A stretch of DNA of 64,000 bases from contig JBLIDT010000006.1 in the NCBI GenBank assembly GCA_047632755.1, positions 62,001-126,000 of the forward strand. Direction: 5' to 3'. Source of the DNA: JAKVAV01 sp047632755. Its GTDB lineage: Bacteria; Bacteroidota; Bacteroidia; Flavobacteriales_D; Cryomorphaceae. The position numbers and the translations under genes were made by a program. Within the stretch, counting starts at the first letter, position 1. Each line of letters opens with the position of its first letter. Positions 1 to 9,005 of this stretch are shown piece by piece. The notes under the pieces are model-generated. The model was not told the DNA's origin. It searched no databases and was given only the letters and a program-made list of their open reading frames with translations.

Positions 1-2
1 CG

Positions 3-1601
3 GCAGATGTGAATGCCGGAAGTACTGAAAACTTCTCCAATAATTTGAACTCTTCACAGAACGACTTCCTCACCAATACCTTTAGATCTAACATTCGGTA
101 TTCGCGGTCTTTCTACAATTCTCCATGGAGTTTTAGCGCCAATGCTGGACACGATCAAAACTCTCAAACAGGTGTTTATAATTTCACACTTCCAACTTTG
201 AATCTCAACAAGGCTAGAACCTTTCCTTTGAAAGATTTATTCAATGACGGACCGAAGGACAAGTTCTATGAAAAAATTGGTTGGGTATGGAGCTCAGCCT
301 TTCAGAACACCCTTAGCGCCACCGAAAGTGAGCTGGCATTAAACAACTGGGAGCAATTGAGTAAACAGTTTCAAAACGGGATCAGACATGCCGCGAGTCT
401 AAGTACATCACTCAAAGCTGGAGCCCTGAGTATCAATCCAAGTTTTAGGTACAATGAAAGGTGGCATTTCAGAACCTTCGGAAGAACCTTCAATGAGGAA
501 ACAGATCAGTTTGAGACCGATACCCTTCAAGGTTTTGATCGAAATAACGACTGGTCATTTTCTACTTCTGTAACCACGAAGCTTTACGGGATGTACAGTT
601 TTAAGGGCAAGAACCTTAAGGCAATTAGGCATACGTTTACGCCTACGGTTAGCTATAATTTTAGGCCCGATTTTGATCCAAATGTTTATGGGTTTTATGG
701 GGCAGACGGAGCATTAGGTTCATACAACCCCTATAGAGGAACAGTTTATGGCGGGCCATCAAGTGGGACTAGTCAGGCGATTTCATTCTCTTTTGTAAAT
801 AATATTGAAGGTAAATTTTTAAGCAGAAGGGATACCACTTCAAAATTTAAGAAGGTCGCTTTTCTAGAGAACTTGACTTTTTCTGGGAACTACAATTTCG
901 CCGCAGACAGCAATCAGCTGAGCAACATAAATATGAGCGGGTTTACTTCTATTAGTCAATTTGCGGATTTGAATTTTGGGGCAAGTTTTGATCCTTACGT
1001 CTATGCAATAAGTGAGACAGGTAACGCTCAGCGGACTGCAGAGTATCTTTTTAGCAATAGCAATAAGCTTGCTGAATTTCAGCAAGGTAATATTGCGGTA
1101 AACGTTAGAGGGCTCGGGAGTACGGTATTTCAACGACAAGTGCCTCAAGCGGTCCTTGACTCCGAAGATGCCGAGGAAGAAGTGGGAGGCGATTCAGATT
1201 CTTTTTTAAGCGGATTTCAAGTTCCTTGGAATGTTAGTTTTCAGTATGCTTTGAACGTTAGGCGAAATCGTTTTGTAGAGCCTCTTGGCGAAGACATGCC
1301 ACTTGTGCTTATGGATACTTTGGCCTATACCCAATCCTTGCAGGCTCTCGGAGATTTTACCCTCTTTGACATTGTATGGGTGGGGATAAACTCTGGTTAC
1401 GATTTCACCACCAAGGAACTCACTCCCACAACGATCACCGTGCGGGTAGATATCAATTGTTGGGAGCTCAATGCACGCATTGTTCCATTCGGTCAACGTC
1501 GAAGCTACAATGTTGGATTGAATATAAAATCATCTATGCTGCGCGATTTGAAACTCGAAAGAAACCGTGCAATCGGTAATAACGAAAGCTTCTTCCTCTA
1601 A
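3..1601 (+). CDS. LptD-like outer-membrane LPS-assembly barrel protein (5' end outside window)
   Basis: The reading frame is open from base 3 and continues out of the left edge, so only the C-terminal part, about 530 residues, is seen; the GTG at base 9 is not a real start. The protein is a run of alternating aromatic and polar beta strands such as SFSANAGHDQN and TPTVSYNFRPDFDPN, ending in strands typical of the C-terminal barrel of Bacteroidetes LptD-like proteins. Known role of the family: with the lipoprotein LptE it inserts lipopolysaccharide into the outer leaflet. The convergent neighbour is an OstA-like protein of the same pathway, which supports the call. It is truncated only by the window edge. 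A different outer-membrane barrel cannot be fully excluded. Confidence 0.75.
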   Translation, partial: ADVNAGSTENFSNNLNSSQNDFLTNTFRSNIRYSRSFYNSPWSFSANAGHDQNSQTGVYNFTLPTLNLNKARTFPLKDLFNDGPKDKFYEKIGWVWSSAFQNTLSATESELALNNWEQLSKQFQNGIRHAASLSTSLKAGALSINPSFRYNERWHFRTFGRTFNEETDQFETDTLQGFDRNNDWSFSTSVTTKLYGMYSFKGKNLKAIRHTFTPTVSYNFRPDFDPNVYGFYGADGALGSYNPYRGTVYGGPSSGTSQAISFSFVNNIEGKFLSRRDTTSKFKKVAFLENLTFSGNYNFAADSNQLSNINMSGFTSISQFADLNFGASFDPYVYAISETGNAQRTAEYLFSNSNKLAEFQQGNIAVNVRGLGSTVFQRQVPQAVLDSEDAEEEVGGDSDSFLSGFQVPWNVSFQYALNVRRNRFVEPLGEDMPLVLMDTLAYTQSLQALGDFTLFDIVWVGINSGYDFTTKELTPTTITVRVDINCWELNARIVPFGQRRSYNVGLNIKSSMLRDLKLERNRAIGNNESFFL

Positions 1602-1728
1602 GTTATTACGAGAGAAAGCAGACGATTGCAGTCTCTTTAATTTTGTGATAAGCTTACTAAAGACCAGTTTATTAACACCTTTATAAATAATAGGTCTTTG
1701 AGTGTTCCTGTAAAAATTGAGCTCAAGA

Positions 1729-3273
1729 TTAGTCGAAGATATCTTCTCTAGAGTAGGGTCGTCGAGCATCATCCCAGATAAATCCATCAAAGAATTTCGC
1801 ATCTGACGGGAGCTGTTCGACAGGAAAAAAGGCTCCGTCGGGTTTGGTTAAAAAGAGAATACGATCAATGGTTTTGTCCAGCATGAAGATTTCTATGTTG
1901 GAACATATGGCCTTGTTCACTCCGATATACTTGATCACTAGAGGTTCGGTAGAAGTGCTGTCCACCTTTTCTTCTTCGGTAGCGTAGAAAAGTGACTGAC
2001 CGTTTCCCTTAATCAAGATTCTGCGCAAATCATTTTCTTCAAAAAAACCAGTCAACCGTTTTCCTTTGATCTGATTGTACTTGGTCGAATCTACCTTGTT
2101 CACCATAAAAGCATGGTCAAAGACAAAGAGCTTTTCTACCATTCCGTTGTATGTCTGAATCAGGATCGTGTCGCCTGTTATTTGTAAATCGTCAGACCAG
2201 AGAACGGGTTCTGTAAACATGTAAATCAAACTGTCATCACTCGCATAGATGAGCGAGTCGGCCGCACCCTGCATTTCCTTCCGGAAAAACTTTACCGAAG
2301 GGTAGGCATAAACTCGGTTGCCAACGAGGCTATCTTCAACTGCCATTAGTGTATCACCGTGAAGAAAAAGGGTGTCTGTCAAATCATATTGGAGCATTTC
2401 GGCATTTCCTGTCACGTAGTTTTTGCCTGTAGCATCGTTGTACTCCCCGTAGTCGCCGTTGATGACGAAATGGTCTGCAGTGTCTACCACGCTTACATTC
2501 ATATATGCCTTACCCAATTGCTCATTTCTTGAATACCAAAGGCTATCTCCCATGATCACTTGCTTACCATTATCGATATAAGCGTTCTGGTTAAACTGCG
2601 ATATATCGTTGAATGTGTCGTAAAAACCGTTTTCACAGTAAATCGTGTTTTCATCGCTATAAATAAAAGTAGGGCCATAGAAATAGGCTACTTCCGAGCT
2701 ATTTCCGTACTGAAGCGTATCAGTCTCCACTCGGTACTTTGGGTTATTGAGTACTACGCTGTCGCGAAAAAAGAAGAATTCACTGTATGAATCGTAAATG
2801 CCCTCGCAAGAAACTAGGCGGTTGTCATTTTTTTTGCTGACGATGTTTCCACGGTCGTAAAAGACTGCTTGCCCTGTTTTCCGGTCGTAGTCCAATGTAT
2901 GGGTCGTGAGGGTCATCTCAGCATCCTTCAAAACCACATTGTCTCTGACTTTTATCAGTTGGGTGTTGCCATTGTAATTTAGCTTATTGCTAGTCATGGT
3001 AAGGGTATCACCTTGATTGACACGAACGTGCCCGAAGGCATCAAGACTGTTCGTTGCATTGTAGAGGTAGGCAGAATCGCAATACATGATAGCCCCTTTG
3101 TGCTTGAAGATCACGTCGCCTAAAAGTCGCTGTGCGTCCACACCTATGCTTTTATCAAAGCGAAGTTTGTCTGCCCGAACCAATTCTATTCTACCCTTTT
3201 CTTGAGAAAAAGAGTGTAGAGGTAATAGGAATAGTAGCATGAAAATGCCCAAGTAGATTTTGCCGAAATTCAT
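1729..3273 (-). CDS. OstA/LptA-like periplasmic LPS transport protein
   Basis: About 514 residues from the ATG at 3273, which I prefer to an upstream in-frame start because it begins a clean signal peptide (MNFGKIYLGIFMLLFLLPLHS, cleavage near SFSQ). The body is repetitive beta structure with recurring phrases on 'structure made, variable drawn' (YCDSAYLYN, LTMTSNKLNYN, VSCEGIYDSYS), the pattern of the OstA/LptA beta-jellyroll. Family role: a bridge carrying LPS across the periplasm to LptD. At over 500 residues it is much longer than E. coli LptA (185 aa), which is normal for the Bacteroidetes OstA-like family. It follows purA by 31 nt on the same strand and faces the LptD-like gene. Confidence 0.8.
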   Translation of the reverse strand: MNFGKIYLGIFMLLFLLPLHSFSQEKGRIELVRADKLRFDKSIGVDAQRLLGDVIFKHKGAIMYCDSAYLYNATNSLDAFGHVRVNQGDTLTMTSNKLNYNGNTQLIKVRDNVVLKDAEMTLTTHTLDYDRKTGQAVFYDRGNIVSKKNDNRLVSCEGIYDSYSEFFFFRDSVVLNNPKYRVETDTLQYGNSSEVAYFYGPTFIYSDENTIYCENGFYDTFNDISQFNQNAYIDNGKQVIMGDSLWYSRNEQLGKAYMNVSVVDTADHFVINGDYGEYNDATGKNYVTGNAEMLQYDLTDTLFLHGDTLMAVEDSLVGNRVYAYPSVKFFRKEMQGAADSLIYASDDSLIYMFTEPVLWSDDLQITGDTILIQTYNGMVEKLFVFDHAFMVNKVDSTKYNQIKGKRLTGFFEENDLRRILIKGNGQSLFYATEEEKVDSTSTEPLVIKYIGVNKAICSNIEIFMLDKTIDRILFLTKPDGAFFPVEQLPSDAKFFDGFIWDDARRPYSREDIFD

Positions 3274-3304
3274 CGGGACCTTAATGGCAATTCTTGTGCC
3301 GCTA

Positions 3305-4591
3305 TTAAGCGGGTACGCCTGTACGAACAATGGTTTGAGTTCTGTCGGGGCCTACTGAAACGACTGTAATAGGAGTTTCTAAAGCCTTTTCGAGATAGTC
3401 GATGTAGTCGCTCAATTCTTGAGGAAAATCATCCTCGCTATGGAGTTGTGTAAGGTCCTTTTTCCAGCCTGGAACGGTATCATAAACGGGTTCGATTTTT
3501 TCTCCATTTACATCGTAAGGGAGGTAATCAATCTTTTCGCCGCGGTATATGTAGTGCGTGCAAACTTTGATTTCGTCAAATATGGAAAGCACATCAGCTT
3601 TTGTCATGTTCAACATGGTCACACCATTGATCATAATGGCATACTTCAAAGCGGGAAGATCAATCCAGCCACAGCGACGAGGTCTACCTGTGGTAGCGCC
3701 AAATTCGTGGCCTTCTTTTCTAAGTCGTTCGCCTGTTTCGTCAAAGAGTTCCGTTGGAAAAGGGCCGCTACCTACTCGTGTGCAATAGGCTTTGAAAATC
3801 CCGATCACTTCGCCGATTCTATTTGGGGGAACTCCTAATCCCGTGCAGGCTCCTGCGGCAATGGTATTCGACGAGGTAACAAACGGATAGCTTCCGAAGT
3901 CGATATCCAAAAGACTGCCCTGCGCTCCTTCTGCTAGAATTTTTTTACCATCAGTCAAATGCTGGTTCAGCACGTGCTCGCTGTCAATCAAAGTCAATCC
4001 CTTGATCATGGCGATGCCTTCGAACCAAGCGAGTTCCTTTTCGGTAATGTCGTACTCAAAGTCGTAATGTTCCAAAAGTCGCTCATGCTTTGCTTTCAGC
4101 GCATCGTAGCGGTTTTGAAAATCAGGAGACTCAATGTCTCCGATGCGCAATCCATTTCGTCCAGTTTTGTCCATGTAGGTCGGACCAATTCCCTTGAGTG
4201 TCGATCCGATTTTCTTCTTTCCTTTATCTGCTTCGCTGGCTCCATCGAGCACACTGTGGGTAGGCAAGATGAGGTGTGCTTTTCGAGAAACGACTAGGTT
4301 TTTGTTGACGTCAACACCCATTTTTGCGAGGGCATCTATTTCTCGCTTAAAAATGACCGGGTCAATCACTACGCCGTTCCCCACCAAATTGAGCTTGTCA
4401 GAGTGAAAAATACCTGAAGGAATGGTGTGTAAGACGTGCTTAATATTATTGAATTCCAAGGTGTGACCTGCATTGGGGCCACCTTGAAAACGTGCGATTA
4501 CATCGTATTGTGGTGTCAACACATCCACAATTTTTCCCTTTCCCTCATCGCCCCATTGGAGCCCGAGAAGTACGTCAACTTTTGATTTCAT
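3305..4591 (-). CDS. purA: Adenylosuccinate synthetase
   Basis: 428 residues, full family length. Catalyses the GTP-dependent joining of IMP and aspartate to adenylosuccinate, the first committed step to AMP, in the cytoplasm. Seen directly: the P-loop-like GDEGKGK at residues 14-20 with catalytic Asp15, the NAGHT segment with His43, the IMP-binding region GSTLKGIGPTY, the QGSLLDID stretch, and TTGRPRRCGW near the end. It lies 6 nt behind the STAS gene and two genes behind relA/spoT; since (p)ppGpp is known to inhibit PurA in other bacteria, this closeness is suggestive but not proof of co-regulation. Confidence 0.97.
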   Translation of the reverse strand: MKSKVDVLLGLQWGDEGKGKIVDVLTPQYDVIARFQGGPNAGHTLEFNNIKHVLHTIPSGIFHSDKLNLVGNGVVIDPVIFKREIDALAKMGVDVNKNLVVSRKAHLILPTHSVLDGASEADKGKKKIGSTLKGIGPTYMDKTGRNGLRIGDIESPDFQNRYDALKAKHERLLEHYDFEYDITEKELAWFEGIAMIKGLTLIDSEHVLNQHLTDGKKILAEGAQGSLLDIDFGSYPFVTSSNTIAAGACTGLGVPPNRIGEVIGIFKAYCTRVGSGPFPTELFDETGERLRKEGHEFGATTGRPRRCGWIDLPALKYAIMINGVTMLNMTKADVLSIFDEIKVCTHYIYRGEKIDYLPYDVNGEKIEPVYDTVPGWKKDLTQLHSEDDFPQELSDYIDYLEKALETPITVVSVGPDRTQTIVRTGVPA

Positions 4592-4597
4592 GTACCC

Positions 4598-4954
4598 TTA
4601 TTGAGAAAGTTCTTTCAAGTGTTTTACCGCTTCTTCACATGAATCTTTCAGTGTGAAAACAGTATCCAGTTTTGTAACAGAAAATAGAGATTTGATTCTG
4701 GCAGTAGCACAGGCTACCACGGCCTCTCCGCCGTTATTTCGAGACTTGTTCATCAGGTTCAACATGATATTGAGCCCAGTACTATTCATGTACTCCAATT
4801 CGCTCAAATCGATCACGAAATAATTGCGGCCCAAGGTCATTTGTTCTTCAACGTCGGCGCCTATGTCAATTGCCTCAGCCTTGTCGACTAGTCTGCCTTT
4901 CATCTCTAAAAAAACAAGTCCTTCTTTTTCGGTTATAGAGTAGTTGAATGCCAT
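4598..4954 (-). CDS. STAS-domain anti-sigma factor antagonist-like protein
   Basis: 118 residues made of one STAS domain. The switch segment LEYMNSTGLNIML places the phosphorylatable Ser at residue 58, as in SpoIIAA/RsbV-type proteins, which are released or bound by partner-switching serine kinases. No cognate kinase or phosphatase gene is next to it; the nearest GHKL-type kinase in the window is SiaB at 17.1 kb. It sits 11 nt after the fur-like gene and 6 nt before purA, so it is probably co-transcribed with them. The partner and target are unknown. Confidence 0.85.
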   Translation of the reverse strand: MAFNYSITEKEGLVFLEMKGRLVDKAEAIDIGADVEEQMTLGRNYFVIDLSELEYMNSTGLNIMLNLMNKSRNNGGEAVVACATARIKSLFSVTKLDTVFTLKDSCEEAVKHLKELSQ

Positions 4955-4965
4955 CAGTGTTTTTA

Positions 4966-5430
4966 TTAGGGTTGATTTGAATCGCTTTTGTCTGTTCCGT
5001 CTCTCTCGGCGTAAAAGTACAAACTATGGTGCATAATCTTCACGCCGAAAATCTCTTCCACCGAAGCTTTAATTGCTTCGATGCGGGGGTCACAAAATTC
5101 TAGAACTTCTCCCGTCCCAGTTATAATAACGTGATCGTGTTGCTTGTATTCGTGCGACTTTTCAAATTGTGCGGGATTCTTTCCAAACTGGTGCTTCCTC
5201 GTTAGGTTACATGCCATCAGCAAATCGATGGTGTTGTAAAGCGTAGCTCTGCTCACACGGTAATTCTTGTTCTTCATTTGGATGTACAATGATTCTACAT
5301 CGAAATGACCCTTATACTCATAGATTTCGTTGAGTATGGCAAACCTTTCAGGCGTTTTCCGGTGACCGTTCTTTTCGAGATAAGCCGAAAATATTTGCTT
5401 TACTTTTTCCTTCTGTTCTAGTGTCGACAC
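4966..5430 (-). CDS. Fur-family transcriptional regulator
   Basis: 154 residues. The start is a GTG at 5430; an in-frame stop lies four codons upstream (5440-5442). N-terminal winged helix with the recognition segment VSRATLYNTIDLLMACNLTRK (about residues 55-75) and a metal/dimer part with HEYKQHDHVIITGTGEVLEFCD. The HxDH-type metal ligands are present, but the CxxC pairs that form the structural zinc site in classic Fur are absent; only one Cys remains in that segment. It may therefore be Fur, PerR or a divergent subtype; the metal cannot be told from sequence. A -7 promoter element and an inverted repeat lie just upstream. Confidence 0.85.
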   Translation of the reverse strand: MSTLEQKEKVKQIFSAYLEKNGHRKTPERFAILNEIYEYKGHFDVESLYIQMKNKNYRVSRATLYNTIDLLMACNLTRKHQFGKNPAQFEKSHEYKQHDHVIITGTGEVLEFCDPRIEAIKASVEEIFGVKIMHHSLYFYAERDGTDKSDSNQP

Positions 5431-5447
5431 ATGTTGACTTTAATGTT

Positions 5448-5477
5448 CAAAGTTAGTCGATTTTAGAAAACGACTAA
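5448..5477 (-). promoter_or_regulatory. Promoter -7 element and inverted repeat before the fur-like gene
   Basis: Read on the minus strand, TAACTTTG at 5455-5448 matches the Bacteroidetes -7 consensus TAnnTTTG and sits 18 nt before the GTG start. It overlaps one arm of an inverted repeat TTAGTCG/CGACTAA (5453-5459 and 5471-5477, 11-nt spacer) that also covers the relA/spoT stop codon. No convincing -33 TTTG was found. The repeat could be an operator (possibly autoregulatory) or a weak hairpin at the end of relA/spoT. Confidence 0.4.
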
Positions 5478-7699
5478 GTGTTTTCAGAACTTGGCTCTTC
5501 GCCCAGCTTAACGCGTTCTACGGTAAGCACTCCTTCTACACTCTGAAGTCTCTTTATTAAGTTGTTCAAGTGATCTGTATTGTAAACAAGTACGGTTACT
5601 CTACCATCAAAAACACCGTCATTGCTTTCGAAGCTTATCGCCTTCATATTCACATTGAGATCAGTAGAGATAGCATGGGTGATTTTTTCTACCAACCCTA
5701 AATCGTCGATTCCTTTAAAGCGAATTTTAGCTGCAAACTCACTCTCTTTCTGGCTTTGCCATTTTGCTTTGATAATGCGATACGCAAAGTTTGATCTCAT
5801 TTGCACCGCATTTGGGCAGCGTACTCGGTGAATTTTTATTCCGTCACTTATGGTTACAAAACCAAAGACGTCGTCACCAGGTATGGGATTACAGCATTGC
5901 GATAGCCGGTAAGGCACGTCAACCTCATTATCGCCAATGATGAGCGTATCCTTTGGAATAGCTTGGCTTCCTGGTTTTTTCGAATCCTCGTTTTCATGCA
6001 GTGAAGGCGTACGCTCAAAATGTAGCTGCTTCTGATCAACGGTAAAGCCCTTTAGTTTTTTCAGAGTCACTTTTCCCTTGGCCACATCCTCATAGAGCGA
6101 TGTGGCTGAATTGTAATCATAGAACTTTTCGAGTTCCGAGACATTTCGACTTGTAAATTCTACTCCGAGACTCTTAAATTTTCGTTGAACGACTTCTCTG
6201 CCTATGCTGGCTGCCTTTTTCTGCTCCTCTTTGAGGGCTTGTTTTATCTTAGACTTGGCTTTCGCCGTGACCACATAGTTCAGCCAGTCTTCTTTTGCTT
6301 TCTGCTTTTTTGAGGTGAGAATTTCGATTTGGTCTCCGCTCTTGAGCTTATGGCTCAGTGGTACCAATCGCTGATCTACCTTGGCTCCAATACACGCTTC
6401 TCCAACTTGGGAGTGGATTTCAAAAGCAAAGTCAAGTGCAGTGGCACCTGCTGGTAGCGTTTTTAATTCTCCGTTTGGCGTAAAAACGAATATCTCGTCG
6501 CTAAATAGGTTGAGCTTGAAATCATCAATAAAATCCAGCGCCTCACCATTGTTGGTTTCCAGCATATCGCGAATGCGATTTAACCAGGTGTCTAAACTTG
6601 ATTCTTGAGCTTGCTGATCCTTGTATTTCCAATGGGCGGCATAACCTTTTTCGGCTATATCGTCCATTCGTTCGGTTCGTATTTGTACTTCCACCCATTT
6701 TCCCGTGGGGCTCATCACAGTGGTGTGGAGTGATTCATATCCGTTTCCTTTCGGAGTAGATATCCAATCCCTCAATCTGTCTGGGTTAGGCTGGTAAAAG
6801 TCAGTGACCATGCTGTATACTTTCCAGCAGAGAGCCTTCTCATTCTTGAGGTCGGTTTCCAAAATGATCCGGATGGCAAAGACATCGTAGATCTCTTCAA
6901 ATGGAATATTCTTCTTGTGAATCTTATTCCAAATGCTGTGGGTTGACTTGGGTCGCCCTTTAATCTCATACTTCAGCCCCTCACTGTCTAAAGCTCTTTT
7001 AATCGGCAGCGTAAAACGATTGATGAACCTAGTTCTGACTGCCTGACCTTTCTTCAGATTCGTTTCAATTTCGTGGTATTCCTCGGGTTCTGTATATTTC
7101 AGCGAAAGGTCTTCCAGCTCAGTTTTGAATGCGTACAAGCCCAGTCGATGCGCCAAAGGGGCAAACATAAATTGAGTTTCGCTGGCGATTTTTAACTGCT
7201 TATCGTGACGCATAGATTCCAAGGTCCGCATATTGTGCAACCTGTCTGCCAGCTTGATCAAAATCACTCTTACGTCATCTGATAGAGTGAGCAGCATTTT
7301 CTTAAAGTTCTCTGCCTGGATACTTGCGGTGTGGTCAAAGACATCAGAAATTTTGGTCAACCCATCAATGATAGCCCGCACCTTGGGGCCAAATTGATGC
7401 TCAACGTCCTCCAAGGTGATTTCCGTGTCTTCTACCGTGTCATGAAGTATAGCAGCTACGATGCTCGTCGTTCCCAATCCTATCTCTTCCGCGCATATTC
7501 TGGCTACTGCCAATGGATGAAGAATATAAGGCTCACCAGACTTACGACGCATGTCTTTGTGCGCTTCCATGGCCAAGTCAAAGGCTTTTCGAATAACTAT
7601 TCGATCTTCTTTATCTTTCGAAAACTTGGCTACGCGAAGAAGCCCTCTGTAAGCTGAGAGTACGAGCTTTTTATCTTCTTTGGGATCGAGTTTCTTCAC
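5474..7699 (-). CDS. RelA/SpoT bifunctional (p)ppGpp synthetase/hydrolase
   Basis: 741 residues, the length of long RSH enzymes. Domains in order: HD hydrolase with HD at residues 86-87 (AAILHDTVEDT) and the ADRLHNMRTL motif near 151-160; synthetase with RDWISTPKGNGYESLHTTV near 310-328; TGS near 400-465; conserved-Cys segment LSQCCNPIPGDD near 600; C-terminal ACT domain. Both the hydrolase and synthetase motifs are intact, so it is likely bifunctional and the main stringent-response enzyme. It is 25 nt behind fahA and 43 nt before the fur-like gene. Confidence 0.95.
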   Translation of the reverse strand: MKKLDPKEDKKLVLSAYRGLLRVAKFSKDKEDRIVIRKAFDLAMEAHKDMRRKSGEPYILHPLAVARICAEEIGLGTTSIVAAILHDTVEDTEITLEDVEHQFGPKVRAIIDGLTKISDVFDHTASIQAENFKKMLLTLSDDVRVILIKLADRLHNMRTLESMRHDKQLKIASETQFMFAPLAHRLGLYAFKTELEDLSLKYTEPEEYHEIETNLKKGQAVRTRFINRFTLPIKRALDSEGLKYEIKGRPKSTHSIWNKIHKKNIPFEEIYDVFAIRIILETDLKNEKALCWKVYSMVTDFYQPNPDRLRDWISTPKGNGYESLHTTVMSPTGKWVEVQIRTERMDDIAEKGYAAHWKYKDQQAQESSLDTWLNRIRDMLETNNGEALDFIDDFKLNLFSDEIFVFTPNGELKTLPAGATALDFAFEIHSQVGEACIGAKVDQRLVPLSHKLKSGDQIEILTSKKQKAKEDWLNYVVTAKAKSKIKQALKEEQKKAASIGREVVQRKFKSLGVEFTSRNVSELEKFYDYNSATSLYEDVAKGKVTLKKLKGFTVDQKQLHFERTPSLHENEDSKKPGSQAIPKDTLIIGDNEVDVPYRLSQCCNPIPGDDVFGFVTISDGIKIHRVRCPNAVQMRSNFAYRIIKAKWQSQKESEFAAKIRFKGIDDLGLVEKITHAISTDLNVNMKAISFESNDGVFDGRVTVLVYNTDHLNNLIKRLQSVEGVLTVERVKLGEEPSSENT

Positions 7700-7724
7700 G
7701 GTCGGGTGTCGGGTAGATGCGTTT

Positions 7725-8996
7725 TTATTTTGCGGGTAAAACTTTTGTTTTTACCTCGCCAAAACCAATCCGTAATCCGTCTTTTTCGCAAGCTCCACGC
7801 ATGATTACCGAGTCTCCATCATTGATGAATTTTCTTTCGGTACCATCTGGCATTTGCACTGGTTTGGTTCCGCGCCAACTAATTTCCAACATCGAACCAT
7901 AGCTGGATGGATCGCTGCCCGAAATAGTTCCCGAAGCCATCAGGTCACCGCATCTCACGTTGCATCCGTTTACCGTATGGTGAGCCAGTTGCTGGTTCAT
8001 ATTCCAATACATGTTTTTGTAATTGGATTCGCTCACGATCTTTTGGTCACCATTCGGTATTTCTATCGCGACCTCAAGCTGAATATCAATGTTTTTGTTT
8101 CCCTTGTATTCCAAGTAAGGAAGGACTTTTGGGTCTTGAACGGGACCTTCAGTTCTGAATGGTTCTAATGCATCAAGCGTCACAATCCAAGGAGATACCG
8201 AAGAGGCAAAGTTTTTTGCCAAGAATGGCCCAAGTGGCACGTATTCCCATTTCTGGATGTCGCGCGCTGACCAGTCGTTAAAAAGAGCCATCCCAAAAAT
8301 GAACTCTTCAGCTTCGGATGTGGCAATGGCATCACCCATTGCCTTTCCGTCAAAAGTTACAAAAGCCATTTCTAGCTCGAAGTCTAGCAGTCGGGTCGGC
8401 CCGTATACTGGTGGCTCGTCCTCATTTGGTTTTGTCTGTCCTTTCGGGCGATAAATGTCTTCACCCGAAATAATGATCGATGAACTTCTTCCGTGGTAGG
8501 CCACTGGAATGTGTTTCCAATTAGGAAGAAGGGCATTGTCTGGGTCGCGAAACATCGTCCCTACGTTTGTAGCATGTTCAATGCTCGAGTAGAAATCCGT
8601 ATAATCTCCCACCTGTACAGGAAGGTGCATCTCAACATCAGATTGGAGGTGAAGCGCCGATTCTATTTCAGATTTTCTGCCAACAAATGATCCATCTGCA
8701 TCGAAAAGCTCGGCCAGTCTATTCCTCAAAGCTCGAGCAGGCAGCTTACCTTTCTTCATTAACGAGTTGAGGTAAGGACCATCAAAATCAGTTGACTCGA
8801 AGGCCAGATCTGTGAAAAACCCTTTCGCCGCTAGAGCGGATAAATCTACCAAATGCGCTCCAATAGCTACGCATGGTTTTGGCTTCTCAGAACTTACTGA
8901 GAAGATTCCAAAAGGCAAATTTTGGATCGGAAAATCACTGTTGTAAGGTATCTCAACCCAAGACTTTCGCTTCGGGTCGTTGGCGGAAATTTCCAT
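7725..8996 (-). CDS. fahA: Fumarylacetoacetase
   Basis: 423 residues, as for bacterial and eukaryotic fumarylacetoacetase. It hydrolyses 4-fumarylacetoacetate to fumarate and acetoacetate, the last step of tyrosine degradation. Seen: the N-terminal FAH domain followed by the catalytic domain with DFYSSIEHATNVG, PVAYHGRSSSI, the metal-binding LLDFELEMAFV and NDWSARDIQKWEYVPLGPF, and GSGTISGSDPSSYG-type sequence near the C-terminus. It is 9 nt after glyA and 25 nt before relA/spoT; the other tyrosine-degradation genes are not in the window. Confidence 0.95.
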   Translation of the reverse strand: MEISANDPKRKSWVEIPYNSDFPIQNLPFGIFSVSSEKPKPCVAIGAHLVDLSALAAKGFFTDLAFESTDFDGPYLNSLMKKGKLPARALRNRLAELFDADGSFVGRKSEIESALHLQSDVEMHLPVQVGDYTDFYSSIEHATNVGTMFRDPDNALLPNWKHIPVAYHGRSSSIIISGEDIYRPKGQTKPNEDEPPVYGPTRLLDFELEMAFVTFDGKAMGDAIATSEAEEFIFGMALFNDWSARDIQKWEYVPLGPFLAKNFASSVSPWIVTLDALEPFRTEGPVQDPKVLPYLEYKGNKNIDIQLEVAIEIPNGDQKIVSESNYKNMYWNMNQQLAHHTVNGCNVRCGDLMASGTISGSDPSSYGSMLEISWRGTKPVQMPDGTERKFINDGDSVIMRGACEKDGLRIGFGEVKTKVLPAK

Positions 8997-9005
8997 GAAA
9001 GTATT

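Noticed and set aside
3419..3838. 139-residue ORF on the plus strand
   Set aside because: Antisense to purA; no family resemblance.
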